A stretch of 64,000 bases of DNA from positions 415,287 through 479,286 of the forward strand of contig NZ_MOBR01000006.1 of assembly GCF_003732705.1 (NCBI RefSeq), in the 5' to 3' direction. The notes under the pieces are model-generated. The model saw only the letters and a program-made list of their open reading frames with translations, ran no database searches and had not been told where the DNA came from. How positions within the stretch are numbered: position 1 is the stretch's first letter; every line of letters begins with the position of its first letter. Source of the DNA: Pseudomonas frederiksbergensis (lineage in GTDB: Bacteria > Pseudomonadota > Gammaproteobacteria > Pseudomonadales > Pseudomonadaceae). The position numbers and the translations under genes are program-made. Positions 45,559 through 53,947 of the stretch are shown here, one piece after another.

Positions 45559-46773
45559 ATGTCTGTCACCGCCACTCCCGCCAGCCTCGCGCCGGATCAC
45601 CACGCCCAGTTCATCGACCTGTTGCAAACCAGCCTCGACGCCAACGCCTTCATCAAACTGGTGCTGGCCAAGTACGTCGGCAGCGAGGCAGATTTGCAGC
45701 GGCTGATCATCAAGCAACTCACGGTCAAGGATCAGCCTTGCCTGTCCTTCGTCTACCGCTACAAGACCCGCGACATCACCAAGAACTTCCCGCTGGCCGA
45801 AGGCGTGGCGACGATTGCCGCGTTGCTGCCGGACGCGTTTAAAAATGCGCATTTACTGTCCCTGACCGACGAAGCCCAGCTCGAATACAGCAAAAAGGGC
45901 AAATCTTCGCTGTTCAAGAGCAAACCCCAGCAATTGCGCGAAGTGCCGTCCGCCGAGCATAACCGCGAGAAAAACCGCTTCCTCGACCTGAGCCGGCCGT
46001 TCCTCGCTGATCTGGGTGTGACCAACAGTAAGCACGAGCTGATCCCGGCGATGTCGCGCAAGTGGAAGCAGATCAACAAATTCATCGAAGTCTTCAGCCA
46101 TGCCCTGACCACCTCGCCGCTGGCGTTGGACAAACCGGTGCGGGTGGCGGATTTCGGGTCGGGCAAGGGTTACCTGACGTTTGCGATTCACGATTACCTG
46201 CGCAACACCCTGAACGCCGAAGGCGAAGTCACCGGCGTCGAGTTGCGCGAAGAGATGGTCAACCTGTGCAACGCGGCGGCGGCGAAGCTCGATCATCCGG
46301 GGCTGGTGTTCAAATGTGGCGACGTGCGCAGCGTGGCGCCGAGCGAACTGGACGTGATGATCGCCCTGCATGCCTGCGACATCGCCACTGACTACGCGAT
46401 CCACACCGGCATTCGTTCCGGCGCCTCGATCATCATGTGCTCGCCGTGCTGCCACAAACAGATCCGCCTGCAAATCCAGAGCCCGGCGCTGCTCAAGCCG
46501 ATGCTGCAATACGGTTTGCACCTGGGCCAGCAGGCGGAAATGGTCACCGACAGCCTGCGCGCGCTGTTCCTTGAGGCTTGTGGCTACGAGACCAAAGTGT
46601 TCGAGTTCATCTCACTGGACCACACCAACAAGAACAAGATGATCCTGGCGGTGAAACGCGCCGAGCCGGTGGACCCGGCGCAGTTGTTGGTGAAGATCCA
46701 GGAATTGAAAGATTTCTATCAGATCACCGAGCATTGCCTGGAAACCTTACTGCGTTCCGACGGCCTCTTCTGA
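45559..46773 (+). CDS. METTL25-like SAM-dependent methyltransferase
   Basis: Encodes 404 residues. The N-terminal ~170 residues form a helical domain (LIPAMSRKWKQINKFIEV closes it). A Rossmann methyltransferase domain follows, with motif I RVADFGSGKGYLTFAI near residue 195, VTGVELREEMVNLCN and ALHACDIATDYAI. The CSPCCHKQIRLQ element near residue 295 is the Cys-Cys-His signature of the Methyltransf_32/METTL25 group. Bacterial substrates are unknown. I start it at MSVTATP; an upstream in-frame stretch covers a repeat element and is rejected. Confidence 0.85.
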   Translation: MSVTATPASLAPDHHAQFIDLLQTSLDANAFIKLVLAKYVGSEADLQRLIIKQLTVKDQPCLSFVYRYKTRDITKNFPLAEGVATIAALLPDAFKNAHLLSLTDEAQLEYSKKGKSSLFKSKPQQLREVPSAEHNREKNRFLDLSRPFLADLGVTNSKHELIPAMSRKWKQINKFIEVFSHALTTSPLALDKPVRVADFGSGKGYLTFAIHDYLRNTLNAEGEVTGVELREEMVNLCNAAAAKLDHPGLVFKCGDVRSVAPSELDVMIALHACDIATDYAIHTGIRSGASIIMCSPCCHKQIRLQIQSPALLKPMLQYGLHLGQQAEMVTDSLRALFLEACGYETKVFEFISLDHTNKNKMILAVKRAEPVDPAQLLVKIQELKDFYQITEHCLETLLRSDGLF

Positions 46774-46784
46774 TGCCTCAACCC

Positions 46785-46902
46785 TGTAGGAGCAAAGCTT
46801 GCTCGCGATAGCGATCTTGAGGACGCCATCGCGAGCAAGCTTTGCTCCTACAGGCGATGGCGATTTTGAAGACGCCTTCGCCGGCAAGCCTGGCTCCTAC
46901 AA
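46785..46902. repeat. REP doublet plus an extra REP half
   Basis: 46785-46852 is a compact inverted pair of the GTAGGAGCAAAGCTTGCTCG class. 46871-46902 adds a single, diverged right arm (CTTCGCCGGCAAGCCTGGCT). It lies between the convergent methyltransferase and transporter genes. Confidence 0.88.
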
Positions 46903-46905
46903 GAG

Positions 46906-47796
46906 CTATGCTGTGGCCACTTGGGCGGGTTTGATGGCGGTCTTGCGCCCCAACATCACCGTCACAATCACCCCCGCCGCAAACAGCCAGGTAATCGGCT
47001 CAATGTGTTCGCCAAAGAACAGCGCCGAAAACGCAATCGTGAAGAAGATCTGTAACAACTGAATCTGGCTGACCCGCGCGATTCCGCCCATCGCCAATCC
47101 GGCGTACCAGGCAAAGAAACCGATGAACTGCGAAAACAGCGAGACGTAACCAAACGCCCACCAGGTCTTGGCCGAGATCTCGCCCTGATGTTGCAGCGCC
47201 AGGTACGTCACCGGCCCAATCAGCAGCGGCGTCGACAGCACCAGCGCCCAGCAGATCACCTGCCAGCCGCCCATTTCCTTGGCCAATCGGCCGCCTTCGG
47301 CATAGCCCAAACCGCCCACGGCAATCGCCCCGAGCATCAGCAAATCACCGGCCTGAATACTGCCGGCACCGCTGATCAGCGCATAACCGAGCACCAACGC
47401 ACTGCCCAACGCGGCGCAGGCCCAGAAGGCTTTCGACGGGCGTTCATGGGACAACCATGCGGCGTACAGCGCCACGCACAGCGGTTGCAAGCCATTGACC
47501 AGTGCACCGTGGGAGGCCGGCAACGTCTGCATGGCCCAGGCCGAGAGCACCGGGAAGCCGAGAATCACCCCGGCGATCACCAGCGTCAGGCCTTTGACCT
47601 GTTTCCAGGTCGGCCACTTCTCCCGACGCCACAACAGCAACAACGCCGCCGGCACCGCGGCGAACAATGCACGGCCCAGGCCGTTGAGCAACGGGTGGAT
47701 TTCCTGCACGACGATGCGGGTGAAGGGCAGGGTGAGGCTGAAAATGACGACGCCAAGCAGGCCGAGGGCCATGCCGGTGTTTTCGCGCGAGGACAT
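46906..47796 (-). CDS. EamA/DMT-family inner-membrane transporter
   Basis: Encodes 296 residues and about ten TM helices in two EamA repeats (MALGLLGVVIFSLTLPFTRI in the first, YVSLFSQFIGFFAWYAGLAM in the second). DMT proteins of this group export amino acids or other metabolites. IVVQEIHPLLNGLGRAL matches the usual loop after TM1. No neighbour indicates a substrate. It is a single-gene unit with the REP cluster at its 3' end. Confidence 0.88.
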   Translation of the reverse strand: MSSRENTGMALGLLGVVIFSLTLPFTRIVVQEIHPLLNGLGRALFAAVPAALLLLWRREKWPTWKQVKGLTLVIAGVILGFPVLSAWAMQTLPASHGALVNGLQPLCVALYAAWLSHERPSKAFWACAALGSALVLGYALISGAGSIQAGDLLMLGAIAVGGLGYAEGGRLAKEMGGWQVICWALVLSTPLLIGPVTYLALQHQGEISAKTWWAFGYVSLFSQFIGFFAWYAGLAMGGIARVSQIQLLQIFFTIAFSALFFGEHIEPITWLFAAGVIVTVMLGRKTAIKPAQVATA

Positions 47797-47905
47797 GAGG
47801 GCAACCAGAGTCGAGGGTGGCGGGAAGAGTGTTCATATAGCCATAAACATTGGGTTTGCCCCTGTTACAGCTAGGATCAGAATTATCCGTACAGTTTGAG
47901 GACGC

Positions 47906-47998
47906 CTTCGCGGGCAAGCCTCGCTCCTACAGGTTTTCGGTTGATCATTGATTTGCGTTCGACGCAAAACCCTGTAGGAGCGAGGCTTGCCCGCGAAG
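47906..47998. repeat. REP doublet (REPIN)
   Basis: An inverted pair of the GTAGGAGCGAGGCTTGCCCGCGAA class in the ~300-bp divergent gap between the EamA transporter and the DJ-1/PfpI gene. The remaining sequence there shows only promoter-like AT-rich stretches. Confidence 0.92.
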
Positions 47999-48097
47999 AA
48001 CGATAACGCGGTAGTAGCTGGTTATTACCCGCCCCCGCCGATTAGGACTACCTTGAATACTCCTGCACGCCCACGTATTCCCAGAGGAGTCCTCCCC

Positions 48098-48679
48098 ATG
48101 GCTGCCAAGAAAATCCTGATGCTGGTCGGCGATTACGTCGAAGACTACGAAGTGATGGTGCCGTTCCAGTCGCTGCTGATGGTGGGCCACACTGTGCACG
48201 CCGTGTGCCCGGACAAAACCGCCGGCCAGACCGTGCGCACCGCGATCCATGACTTCGAAGGCGACCAGACCTACAGCGAAAAGCCCGGTCATCTGTTTGC
48301 CCTGAACTTCGATTTCGCCAAGGTGAACGCCGCCGATTACGACGCGCTGCTGGTGCCGGGCGGTCGTGCGCCGGAGTACCTGCGCCTGAATGAAAAAGTC
48401 CTGGAGTTGGTGCGAGATTTCGACAAGGCCGGCAAACCGATCGCCGCCGTGTGTCATGGCGCACAATTGCTCGCCGCCGCCGGCATTCTCGAAGGACGCG
48501 AATGCAGCGCCTACCCGGCCTGCGCCCCGGAAGTGCGTTTGGCGGGCGGTACGTTCATCGATATTCCGGTGACGGAAGGCCACGTTCAAGGCAATCTGGC
48601 CACTGCTCCAGCCTGGCCGGCTCACCCGAACTGGCTCGCCGGTTTCCTCGGTTTGCTGGGCACCAAAATCACGCTGTAA
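48098..48679 (+). CDS. DJ-1/PfpI family protein
   Basis: Encodes 193 residues. The nucleophile elbow [10 protein letters not shown] carries the conserved Cys near residue 124, and DYVEDYE supplies the acidic partner. [20 protein letters not shown] is typical of PfpI-like glutamine amidotransferase-fold proteins. These act as glyoxalase III/deglycases or chaperones in different members. AGAGGAG precedes the ATG. It is followed after 14 bp by a ribbon-helix-helix gene, so the two are probably cotranscribed. Confidence 0.9.
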   Translation: MAAKKILMLVGDYVEDYEVMVPFQSLLMVGHTVHAVCPDKTAGQTVRTAIHDFEGDQTYSEKPGHLFALNFDFAKVNAADYDALLVPGGRAPEYLRLNEKVLELVRDFDKAGKPIAAVCHGAQLLAAAGILEGRECSAYPACAPEVRLAGGTFIDIPVTEGHVQGNLATAPAWPAHPNWLAGFLGLLGTKITL

Positions 48680-48693
48680 CGAGGGACTTTTGC

Positions 48694-48999
48694 ATGTGCG
48701 AGCTCTACGTCAAAGCCGATCCGATCCTCTACGAATCGCGCTCCCGCTCGCTGCGCATCTGCGGGGTGGTCACCACCCTGCGCCTGGAGAACCAGTTCTG
48801 GGACATCCTCAGCGAAATCGCCGAAGTTGACGGCATGACCACCAACCAGTTGATCGCCAAGCTGTATGAAGAGGTGATGGATTACCGCGGGGAAGTGGTG
48901 AATTTTGCTTCGTTCTTGCGGGTGAGTTGTATGCGGTATCTGAGTCAGCGGCGGGTGATGGCGCCGGAGTTGTCGGTGGTTCGCACAGCGGCTAAATAG
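48694..48999 (+). CDS. Ribbon-helix-helix domain protein (RHH_4 type)
   Basis: Encodes 101 residues. The central part (RSLRICGVVTTLRLENQFWD, then EIAEVDGMTTNQLIAKLYEE) matches the RHH_4 arrangement, a strand and two helices expected to dimerise and bind DNA. RYLSQRR lies near the end. The ATG follows GAGGGAC. It sits 14 bp after the DJ-1/PfpI gene and might autoregulate that pair. No toxin gene is adjacent, so an antitoxin role is unlikely. Confidence 0.85.
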   Translation: MCELYVKADPILYESRSRSLRICGVVTTLRLENQFWDILSEIAEVDGMTTNQLIAKLYEEVMDYRGEVVNFASFLRVSCMRYLSQRRVMAPELSVVRTAAK

Positions 49000-49019
49000 C
49001 TCATTGACCTTGCGGGCCT

Positions 49020-49113
49020 CTTCGCGGGCAAGCCTCGCTCCTACAGGGTTTTGTGGTGTCCGCGAAATATTCAAACACCACAAAACCTGTAGGAGCGAGG
49101 CTTGCCCGCGAAG
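49020..49113. repeat. REP doublet (REPIN)
   Basis: Inverted GTAGGAGCGAGGCTTGCCCG-class pair between the RHH gene and the receptor gene. Its linker contains a second palindrome (TTTTGTGGTGT with ACACCACAAAA). Confidence 0.92.
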
Positions 49114-49142
49114 GCGCCAGCCCAGACACCACAAATCCTGGA

Positions 49143-51701
49143 TCAGAAGAACCGCGTCACACTCACCTTGGCATTCCTGCCCTGGCTATACGCCCGATCC
49201 CCGCTCAACGCCGGCCGGTAATCTTCATTAAACAGGTTATCGACAGTGAGGTTGACCTCGGTGCCTTTGAGATAAGCCTGCTGCGGTTTCCAGTTCGCAA
49301 ACAACCCCTGCACGTTGTAACGATCGTTGGCGTACTGATCGTAAAACACATCCCCCACCGTGTTTTTGCTCGAACCATAGCGGTCGCTCGGCAAGCGATC
49401 AGTCTTACGCACAAACTCCCCCTGCCAACCGACTTGCGCATCCCAACTCGGAATCTTCACCCCCAGCACCGCAATCCACTTCGGCGGCGGCACGTCGCGC
49501 ACCCAGACATCCGGGCCCCACGGGTTGGTGTAGGCACCTTCGTGTTTGCCGCTCATCCATGAATAGGACAGCGAGCCGAACAGGTAAGTGGAGTCGTAGA
49601 AACTTTCCACTTCAAAGCCCTTGATGGTCAGCCCGCCGATGTTGCGGTAGTTGCCCATCGGCCCCGAGCCCTTGCAGTCCGAGGCGATGCTGCCGCCCTT
49701 GATTGCCTGGTTTTCGCAACCGACACCGGTGGCCTTGAAGATCTCGTCGTCGATCTTGTTGCGAAACAGCGTGGTGCGGATCTGTACGTTGTCGTGGTCC
49801 TGGAACACGTTGGCAAAGTTGCTGATGTTACCGGCGCGCCACCCGGTGATGCGTTCCGGGTCGAGGTCGACGCTGGTGGCGGTGCGGCTGCCGACGCCCT
49901 GGACTTCGTACTGCTCGTCGATCACCGGCGCACGCCAGGTTTTGCTGTAGTCGACGAAGAAGCCGACATCCGGCGTGACCCGCCAGAACGCCGACAGACG
50001 CGGTGACCAACCGGTGTAGGTGCGGTCGCTGTAATCGTGGCCGATGGCCGGATCCGGGCTGGCGTAAAACGGCGCGTCGTTGGCCTCGCCACGGTTGCGC
50101 ACGTGGTCGTAACGCACGGACGGCGTGAGGGTGAAGTCGCCCAGGGTGATGGCGTCTTGCACGTAGGCGCTGTGGGTGTCGACTTTGCCCTGGGGCATGA
50201 AGCTTGGCTGGAAATAGCCGTAGTTGTACTTAGGCACGTCGTAGGTCTTGCCCGGCATCCACATCTCGGTGTCGCGGCTGTGTTTGCGGATTTGTATACC
50301 GCTGGTCACCGCGTGGGCCAATGGGCCGGTGTCGAACAGGCTGATGTTGCTTGCCTCAAGGATCCGGTCCTTGTAGGCGGTGTCCATCTTGCGCCCGCCG
50401 GTGGAGGTCTGGAAAAACGCCGTGGCATCGCGCTCGTCGGTCTGATCGGTGTTGGATTCCGAGTAGCTGAGCTTGAAGTCGATCAAGCGATTGTCCAGCG
50501 GTTGGTATTGATACTTGGTCGACCAGGTGGTGTCGATGGTTTCGCGATTGGCCAAAAAGCGCTTCAAGGCATTTTCGTAGCCGTATTGCTTGATGTTGTC
50601 CTTGCTCGGCGGCGTCGGGTAACTGGCAGACGAGAAGGGCGTCCAGCGTTCGCTTTGGGAGCGCGAGTACGACAAGCCGACGCTGTGCTCATCGTTGAGG
50701 TGCAGATTGAACTTGAGCAACTGGCCGTCCAGATCCTGGGCGCTGTTGGGCAGGCGCTGAGGATTGATCGGGTAGCTGTGGTCCGGATCGGGCGGGGTGC
50801 CGGCGAGTTTCATGTCGTCGCCATCGCGCTTGGTCAGGTACACCAGCGCATCGGCGCGACCGTCGTCGGTACGGCCGAACACCGCGCCGCTGTAGGTTTG
50901 TTGATGGTCGTTGCTGGCGTAACCATATTTGAGCATGGCGCCGCTGTTGCGGCCCTCTTGCAACAAGTCCGGGGCGTCCTTGGTTTCCATGTGCACGGTG
51001 CCGCCGAAACCGCCGTTGCCGGTGAGCATCGAGTGCGGGCCTTTTTCCACTTCAATGCGTTTGATCAGCTCCGGCTCGATGAAAATCGTGCCTTGCTGGT
51101 AGCGCTCGAAACCGCTTTTGGTCGCGCCGTCCACGGTCAGCGGCACGTCCTCGGCGTCGCCCAGGCCCCAGATGTTGATGGTCTGGCCGCCGGGTTTCAT
51201 CGAGCCGCCCATGCTTACGCCGGGCAACGTCGCCAGCAGGCTGGGGATGTTGCTCGGTTGATGGCGGTCGATGTCGGCCTGGGTCAGGGTCGAGCGGCCG
51301 ACGGTGCTGGAATCGACCTCGGTGCCGCTGCCGATCACGCTCAAGGCGTCGAGCTGAATCCCGTCGCTGCTGCTGGTGACCGGTTCTTCGGGGCGTACCA
51401 CGTAGGTTTGGTTGACCTTGATCAGGCCAAACTGACTGTTGTCGAGCAACTGGCGGATCGCCGCTTCGGCGCTGTAATCGCCATCGATGGCCGGGGCCTT
51501 GAGGTTGCGCAATTGCGCTTCGTCGAACAGCAACTGGATGTTCGCCTGCCGGGCAATCTGGCTCAGGGACGTGGCCAGCGACTGCGCCGGCAGGTGCAGG
51601 TTGATGGACTCGGCGTGGGCTTGCAGGCTGAACGACAGGCAGGCGGCGAGCAGGGTCGGGCGAAGGCAAACGAGCGGATAAGGCGAAGACGCGCGAAACA
51701 T
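49143..51701 (-). CDS. TonB-dependent receptor with STN signalling domain, heme/hemophore-receptor-like
   Basis: Encodes 852 residues. A signal peptide ends at LQAHA (about 30), then comes a secretin/TonB short N-terminal domain (about 31-103) for cell-surface signalling. A TonB-box-like DALSVIGSG follows near 118, then the plug (FIEPELIKRIEVEKGPHSML, GNGGFGGTVHMETKDAP) and the barrel ending in Phe. The WRAP motif near TWRAPVIDEQYE matches the FRAP box of heme receptors. The plug most resembles the hemoglobin/HasR group, but no hemophore gene is adjacent. It is the third gene of a sigma-FecR-receptor set, with GGGGGA before the ATG. Confidence 0.85.
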   Translation of the reverse strand: MFRASSPYPLVCLRPTLLAACLSFSLQAHAESINLHLPAQSLATSLSQIARQANIQLLFDEAQLRNLKAPAIDGDYSAEAAIRQLLDNSQFGLIKVNQTYVVRPEEPVTSSSDGIQLDALSVIGSGTEVDSSTVGRSTLTQADIDRHQPSNIPSLLATLPGVSMGGSMKPGGQTINIWGLGDAEDVPLTVDGATKSGFERYQQGTIFIEPELIKRIEVEKGPHSMLTGNGGFGGTVHMETKDAPDLLQEGRNSGAMLKYGYASNDHQQTYSGAVFGRTDDGRADALVYLTKRDGDDMKLAGTPPDPDHSYPINPQRLPNSAQDLDGQLLKFNLHLNDEHSVGLSYSRSQSERWTPFSSASYPTPPSKDNIKQYGYENALKRFLANRETIDTTWSTKYQYQPLDNRLIDFKLSYSESNTDQTDERDATAFFQTSTGGRKMDTAYKDRILEASNISLFDTGPLAHAVTSGIQIRKHSRDTEMWMPGKTYDVPKYNYGYFQPSFMPQGKVDTHSAYVQDAITLGDFTLTPSVRYDHVRNRGEANDAPFYASPDPAIGHDYSDRTYTGWSPRLSAFWRVTPDVGFFVDYSKTWRAPVIDEQYEVQGVGSRTATSVDLDPERITGWRAGNISNFANVFQDHDNVQIRTTLFRNKIDDEIFKATGVGCENQAIKGGSIASDCKGSGPMGNYRNIGGLTIKGFEVESFYDSTYLFGSLSYSWMSGKHEGAYTNPWGPDVWVRDVPPPKWIAVLGVKIPSWDAQVGWQGEFVRKTDRLPSDRYGSSKNTVGDVFYDQYANDRYNVQGLFANWKPQQAYLKGTEVNLTVDNLFNEDYRPALSGDRAYSQGRNAKVSVTRFF

Positions 51702-51776
51702 TGAATCCCCCAGGGCGGCGAAAAAGGCCAAAAAGGCCTGCATACAACGCAGACCGGAGGAAGACGCGGCAGGCAA

Positions 51777-51823
51777 AAAAAACCTCACATGCGAATGCAA
51801 AATATTCTCATGTGAGGTTTTTT
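51777..51823 (-). promoter_or_regulatory. Perfect 15-bp hairpin with a Fur-box-like loop between fecR-like gene and receptor
   Basis: Arms 51777-51791 and 51809-51823 are fully complementary (AAAAAACCTCACATG). On the minus strand the hairpin begins at the stop of the FecR-like gene and ends in a T run, so it should act as an intrinsic terminator. The 19-mer GCGAATGCAAAATATTCTC (51791-51809) spanning the loop matches the Fur consensus at 12 of 19 positions. Confidence 0.7.
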
Positions 51824-52770
51824 CAGCGCGCTTCGATCCGTATTTGGCCGTCGGCGAGTGCGACGGTTTTCACCGGAATCAGCGCCGGGAGCGCGTTAAG
51901 CAATGCATCGGGATCATTCACGTCGAGGTTGCCGGATACCCTGAAACGCCCCAGTTTCCCATCGGCCAATAGCACCGGACGGGGGCGATAGAGGTTCAAT
52001 TCGTCGATCAGGCTGGCCAGTTCGCGATTGCGAAACGACAAGTGACCGCTGCGCCAGTCCGCCACTTGCGCGTCAGTCAATGTCTGCTGTTGCAGGGTGC
52101 CGCTGGCCAGGTCGAACGCGGCTTGCTGCTGCGCGCCGAGCAGGGTTTGCGTCTTGCGGTCGGGGGCAAACGCGACCTGGCCGTGGGCGACGGTCACCAC
52201 CACTTGCTTGTCATTGCGCCGCACATCAAAACCGGTGCCGACCACCCGTACCGTGGCTTCGCCGGTATGCACCCACAGTGGGCGCTCTTTATCCGGCGCC
52301 ACGTCGAGATAGAACTGGCCCTGATCGAGGTAAATCTGCCGTTGCTGACCGTCGAAAGCGATGCGTAGCCGGGTGTTGGCGTTGACCGACAAGGTGCTGC
52401 CGTCGGGCAAATTGAAGGTGCGCGCGCCTTTGGCCTGGGCTGCGATCTGTTGCTGATAGACGCCGTGGGGCGTGCCGAGATTGAACGCCAGCACCGCACA
52501 GACCAGCGCCGCCGCAATCGCCAGGGCCGGACGCCAGGCATTCGGTTTGCGCTTCACAACGAGCAGCACCGGTTTGTTCTGTTGCTGGAGTTCGGCCAGA
52601 TCGGCCCACAGTTCTTCGAACGCCCGGTAGGCCTTGGCCTGTTCGGGCACGCTCATCCACAGCTCGAATGCCTTGCGGTCGGCGCTGCCCTGATCCTGGC
52701 GGTTGCGCACAAACCAGCTCGCGGCCTGGGCGTCGATGCCGTCATCCGGCCGATCAATGTCGCGATTCAT
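51823..52770 (-). CDS. FecR-like anti-sigma/sigma regulator
   Basis: Encodes 315 residues. The N-terminal cytoplasmic domain (DAQAASWFVRNRQD, AYRAFEELWADLAEL) binds the ECF sigma. A single TM helix is at about residues 92-110. The periplasmic FecR domain (TFNLPDGSTLSVNANTRLRI) and the C-terminal STN-like signalling part (LIDELNLYRPRPVLLADGKL) interact with the receptor. It transmits substrate-bound receptor state to the sigma factor. The ATG overlaps the sigma stop by 4 bp. Confidence 0.93.
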   Translation of the reverse strand: MNRDIDRPDDGIDAQAASWFVRNRQDQGSADRKAFELWMSVPEQAKAYRAFEELWADLAELQQQNKPVLLVVKRKPNAWRPALAIAAALVCAVLAFNLGTPHGVYQQQIAAQAKGARTFNLPDGSTLSVNANTRLRIAFDGQQRQIYLDQGQFYLDVAPDKERPLWVHTGEATVRVVGTGFDVRRNDKQVVVTVAHGQVAFAPDRKTQTLLGAQQQAAFDLASGTLQQQTLTDAQVADWRSGHLSFRNRELASLIDELNLYRPRPVLLADGKLGRFRVSGNLDVNDPDALLNALPALIPVKTVALADGQIRIEAR

Positions 52771-53303
52771 TCTGGCTGCTCCATGCCGGTCTCGTGGTCC
52801 AGGCGTTGCTTGCAATGCAACAGGGCGAAGGCGATGTGTTTTTCCACCATGCTCAGGGAAATGCCCATGCGCTCGGCAATCTGTGCCTGACTCAGGCCTT
52901 CAAAGCGGTGCAGCATAAGGGCTTCTCGACGGCGCGGCGAGAGTTCGGCGAGAACACCTTTAAGTTGCTCCAGACGTTGCAGGCGTTGGGCGCCCGCCAA
53001 CGGGTCATGCTGATCGTCGGTGAGCGGTTCCGGGGCGGTGTCGTGATTGGGCTGCACGATGTGCCGCACCTTCTGCCGACGCCAGTGATCGCGTAGCAGA
53101 TTGCGCGCCATCTGGAATAGAAATGCCCGCGGCTGTTCGACTTTGGCGCGCTCTCCATAGTCGAGCCATTGGGTGAACACGTCCTGGGTCATGTCCGCTG
53201 CGTCGCTGGGGTTATCCGTGCGTTTGCGCAGGTAATGCAGGATGTCCCCGTAGAACCGGCGAAAGGAGTCAGCCGACAACGGGTCGGGCGTGAGACGAGG
53301 CAT
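52767..53303 (-). CDS. FecI-like ECF sigma factor
   Basis: Encodes 178 residues of the iron-starvation ECF subfamily. Region 2 contains DAADMTQDVFTQWL and PRAFLFQMARNLLRDHWRRQ. Region 4 is LSPRRREALMLHRFEGLSQ followed by IAERMGISLSMVEKHIAFAL. It should transcribe the receptor gene, and not itself, when the FecR-like partner is activated. A Fur-box-like sequence lies 43 bp upstream, so expression is expected in iron limitation. Confidence 0.93.
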   Translation of the reverse strand: MPRLTPDPLSADSFRRFYGDILHYLRKRTDNPSDAADMTQDVFTQWLDYGERAKVEQPRAFLFQMARNLLRDHWRRQKVRHIVQPNHDTAPEPLTDDQHDPLAGAQRLQRLEQLKGVLAELSPRRREALMLHRFEGLSQAQIAERMGISLSMVEKHIAFALLHCKQRLDHETGMEQPE

Positions 53304-53345
53304 GGATATCCTTCTTGACGAAGCGTATGCAGAAAGGTCGCGAAT

Positions 53346-53364
53346 GATATCGAGAATTATTGCT
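53346..53364 (-). promoter_or_regulatory. Fur-box-like sequence upstream of the ECF sigma gene
   Basis: GATATCGAGAATTATTGCT matches GATAATGATAATCATTATC at 12 of 19 positions, within an AT-rich stretch 43 bp before the sigma start codon. Confidence 0.6.
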
Positions 53365-53470
53365 ATTTGTCTGCCGGCACGTGAGGTCTATTCTTTGACA
53401 GTGGATAAACCGTGTGGAGGGTCTTTACTGTCAGGCAACGTTGGCGGGATCAATCGACAGGAGAAGCACC

Positions 53471-53815
53471 ATGTCTGGATGGTATGAATTGAGCAAAACC
53501 AGCACCGGTCAGTTTCGCTTTGTGCTCAAAGCAGCCAATGCCGAAACCATTCTGAACAGCGAGCACTACACCACCCGTGCCGCCGCCGATGGCGGCATCG
53601 CCTCGGTGCAGAAAAACAGCCCGCTGGATGAACGCTACGAAAAAAAGACTACCAAGGATGGTCATCCTTACTTCAACCTCAAGGCCGGTAATCACGAAAT
53701 CATTGGCAGCAGTGAGGCGTACTCCAACGATGCCGCGCGGGAGAAGGGGATTGCCAGTGTGAAGGCGAACGGACCGACGACCGTGATCAAGGACAAGACG
53801 TTGCCGGTGCTTTGA
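53471..53815 (+). CDS. YegP-like DUF1508 protein
   Basis: Encodes 114 residues composed of two DUF1508 repeats: GQFRFVLKAANAETILNSEH with GGIASVQKNSP, and HPYFNLKAGNHEIIGSSEAY with KGIASVKANGP. Each is a beta-beta-beta-alpha unit. YegP proteins are small, soluble and of unknown function, often induced in stress. GACAGGAGAAG lies upstream of the ATG. It is divergent from the iron-signalling operon, with no evident link. Confidence 0.93.
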   Translation: MSGWYELSKTSTGQFRFVLKAANAETILNSEHYTTRAAADGGIASVQKNSPLDERYEKKTTKDGHPYFNLKAGNHEIIGSSEAYSNDAAREKGIASVKANGPTTVIKDKTLPVL

Positions 53816-53834
53816 ACCCCAACACAAATCCCCC

Positions 53835-53924
53835 TGTGGGAGCGAGCCTGCTCGCGAAGGCTGCTTAACATTCGATAAATATGCTGAATGTCAGATTGCT
53901 TTCGCGAGCAGGCTCGCTCCCACA
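53835..53924. repeat. REP doublet (REPIN), GTGGGAGCGAGCCTGCTCGCGAA type
   Basis: Inverted pair about 45 bp apart between the convergent YegP-like and DHDPS-like genes. Confidence 0.92.
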
Positions 53925-53947
53925 TGGGTTTTGTGTGTATCTGATGA

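Noticed and set aside
50037..51704. 555-codon open frame on the plus strand
   Set aside because: Antisense to the TonB receptor, with low-complexity translation.
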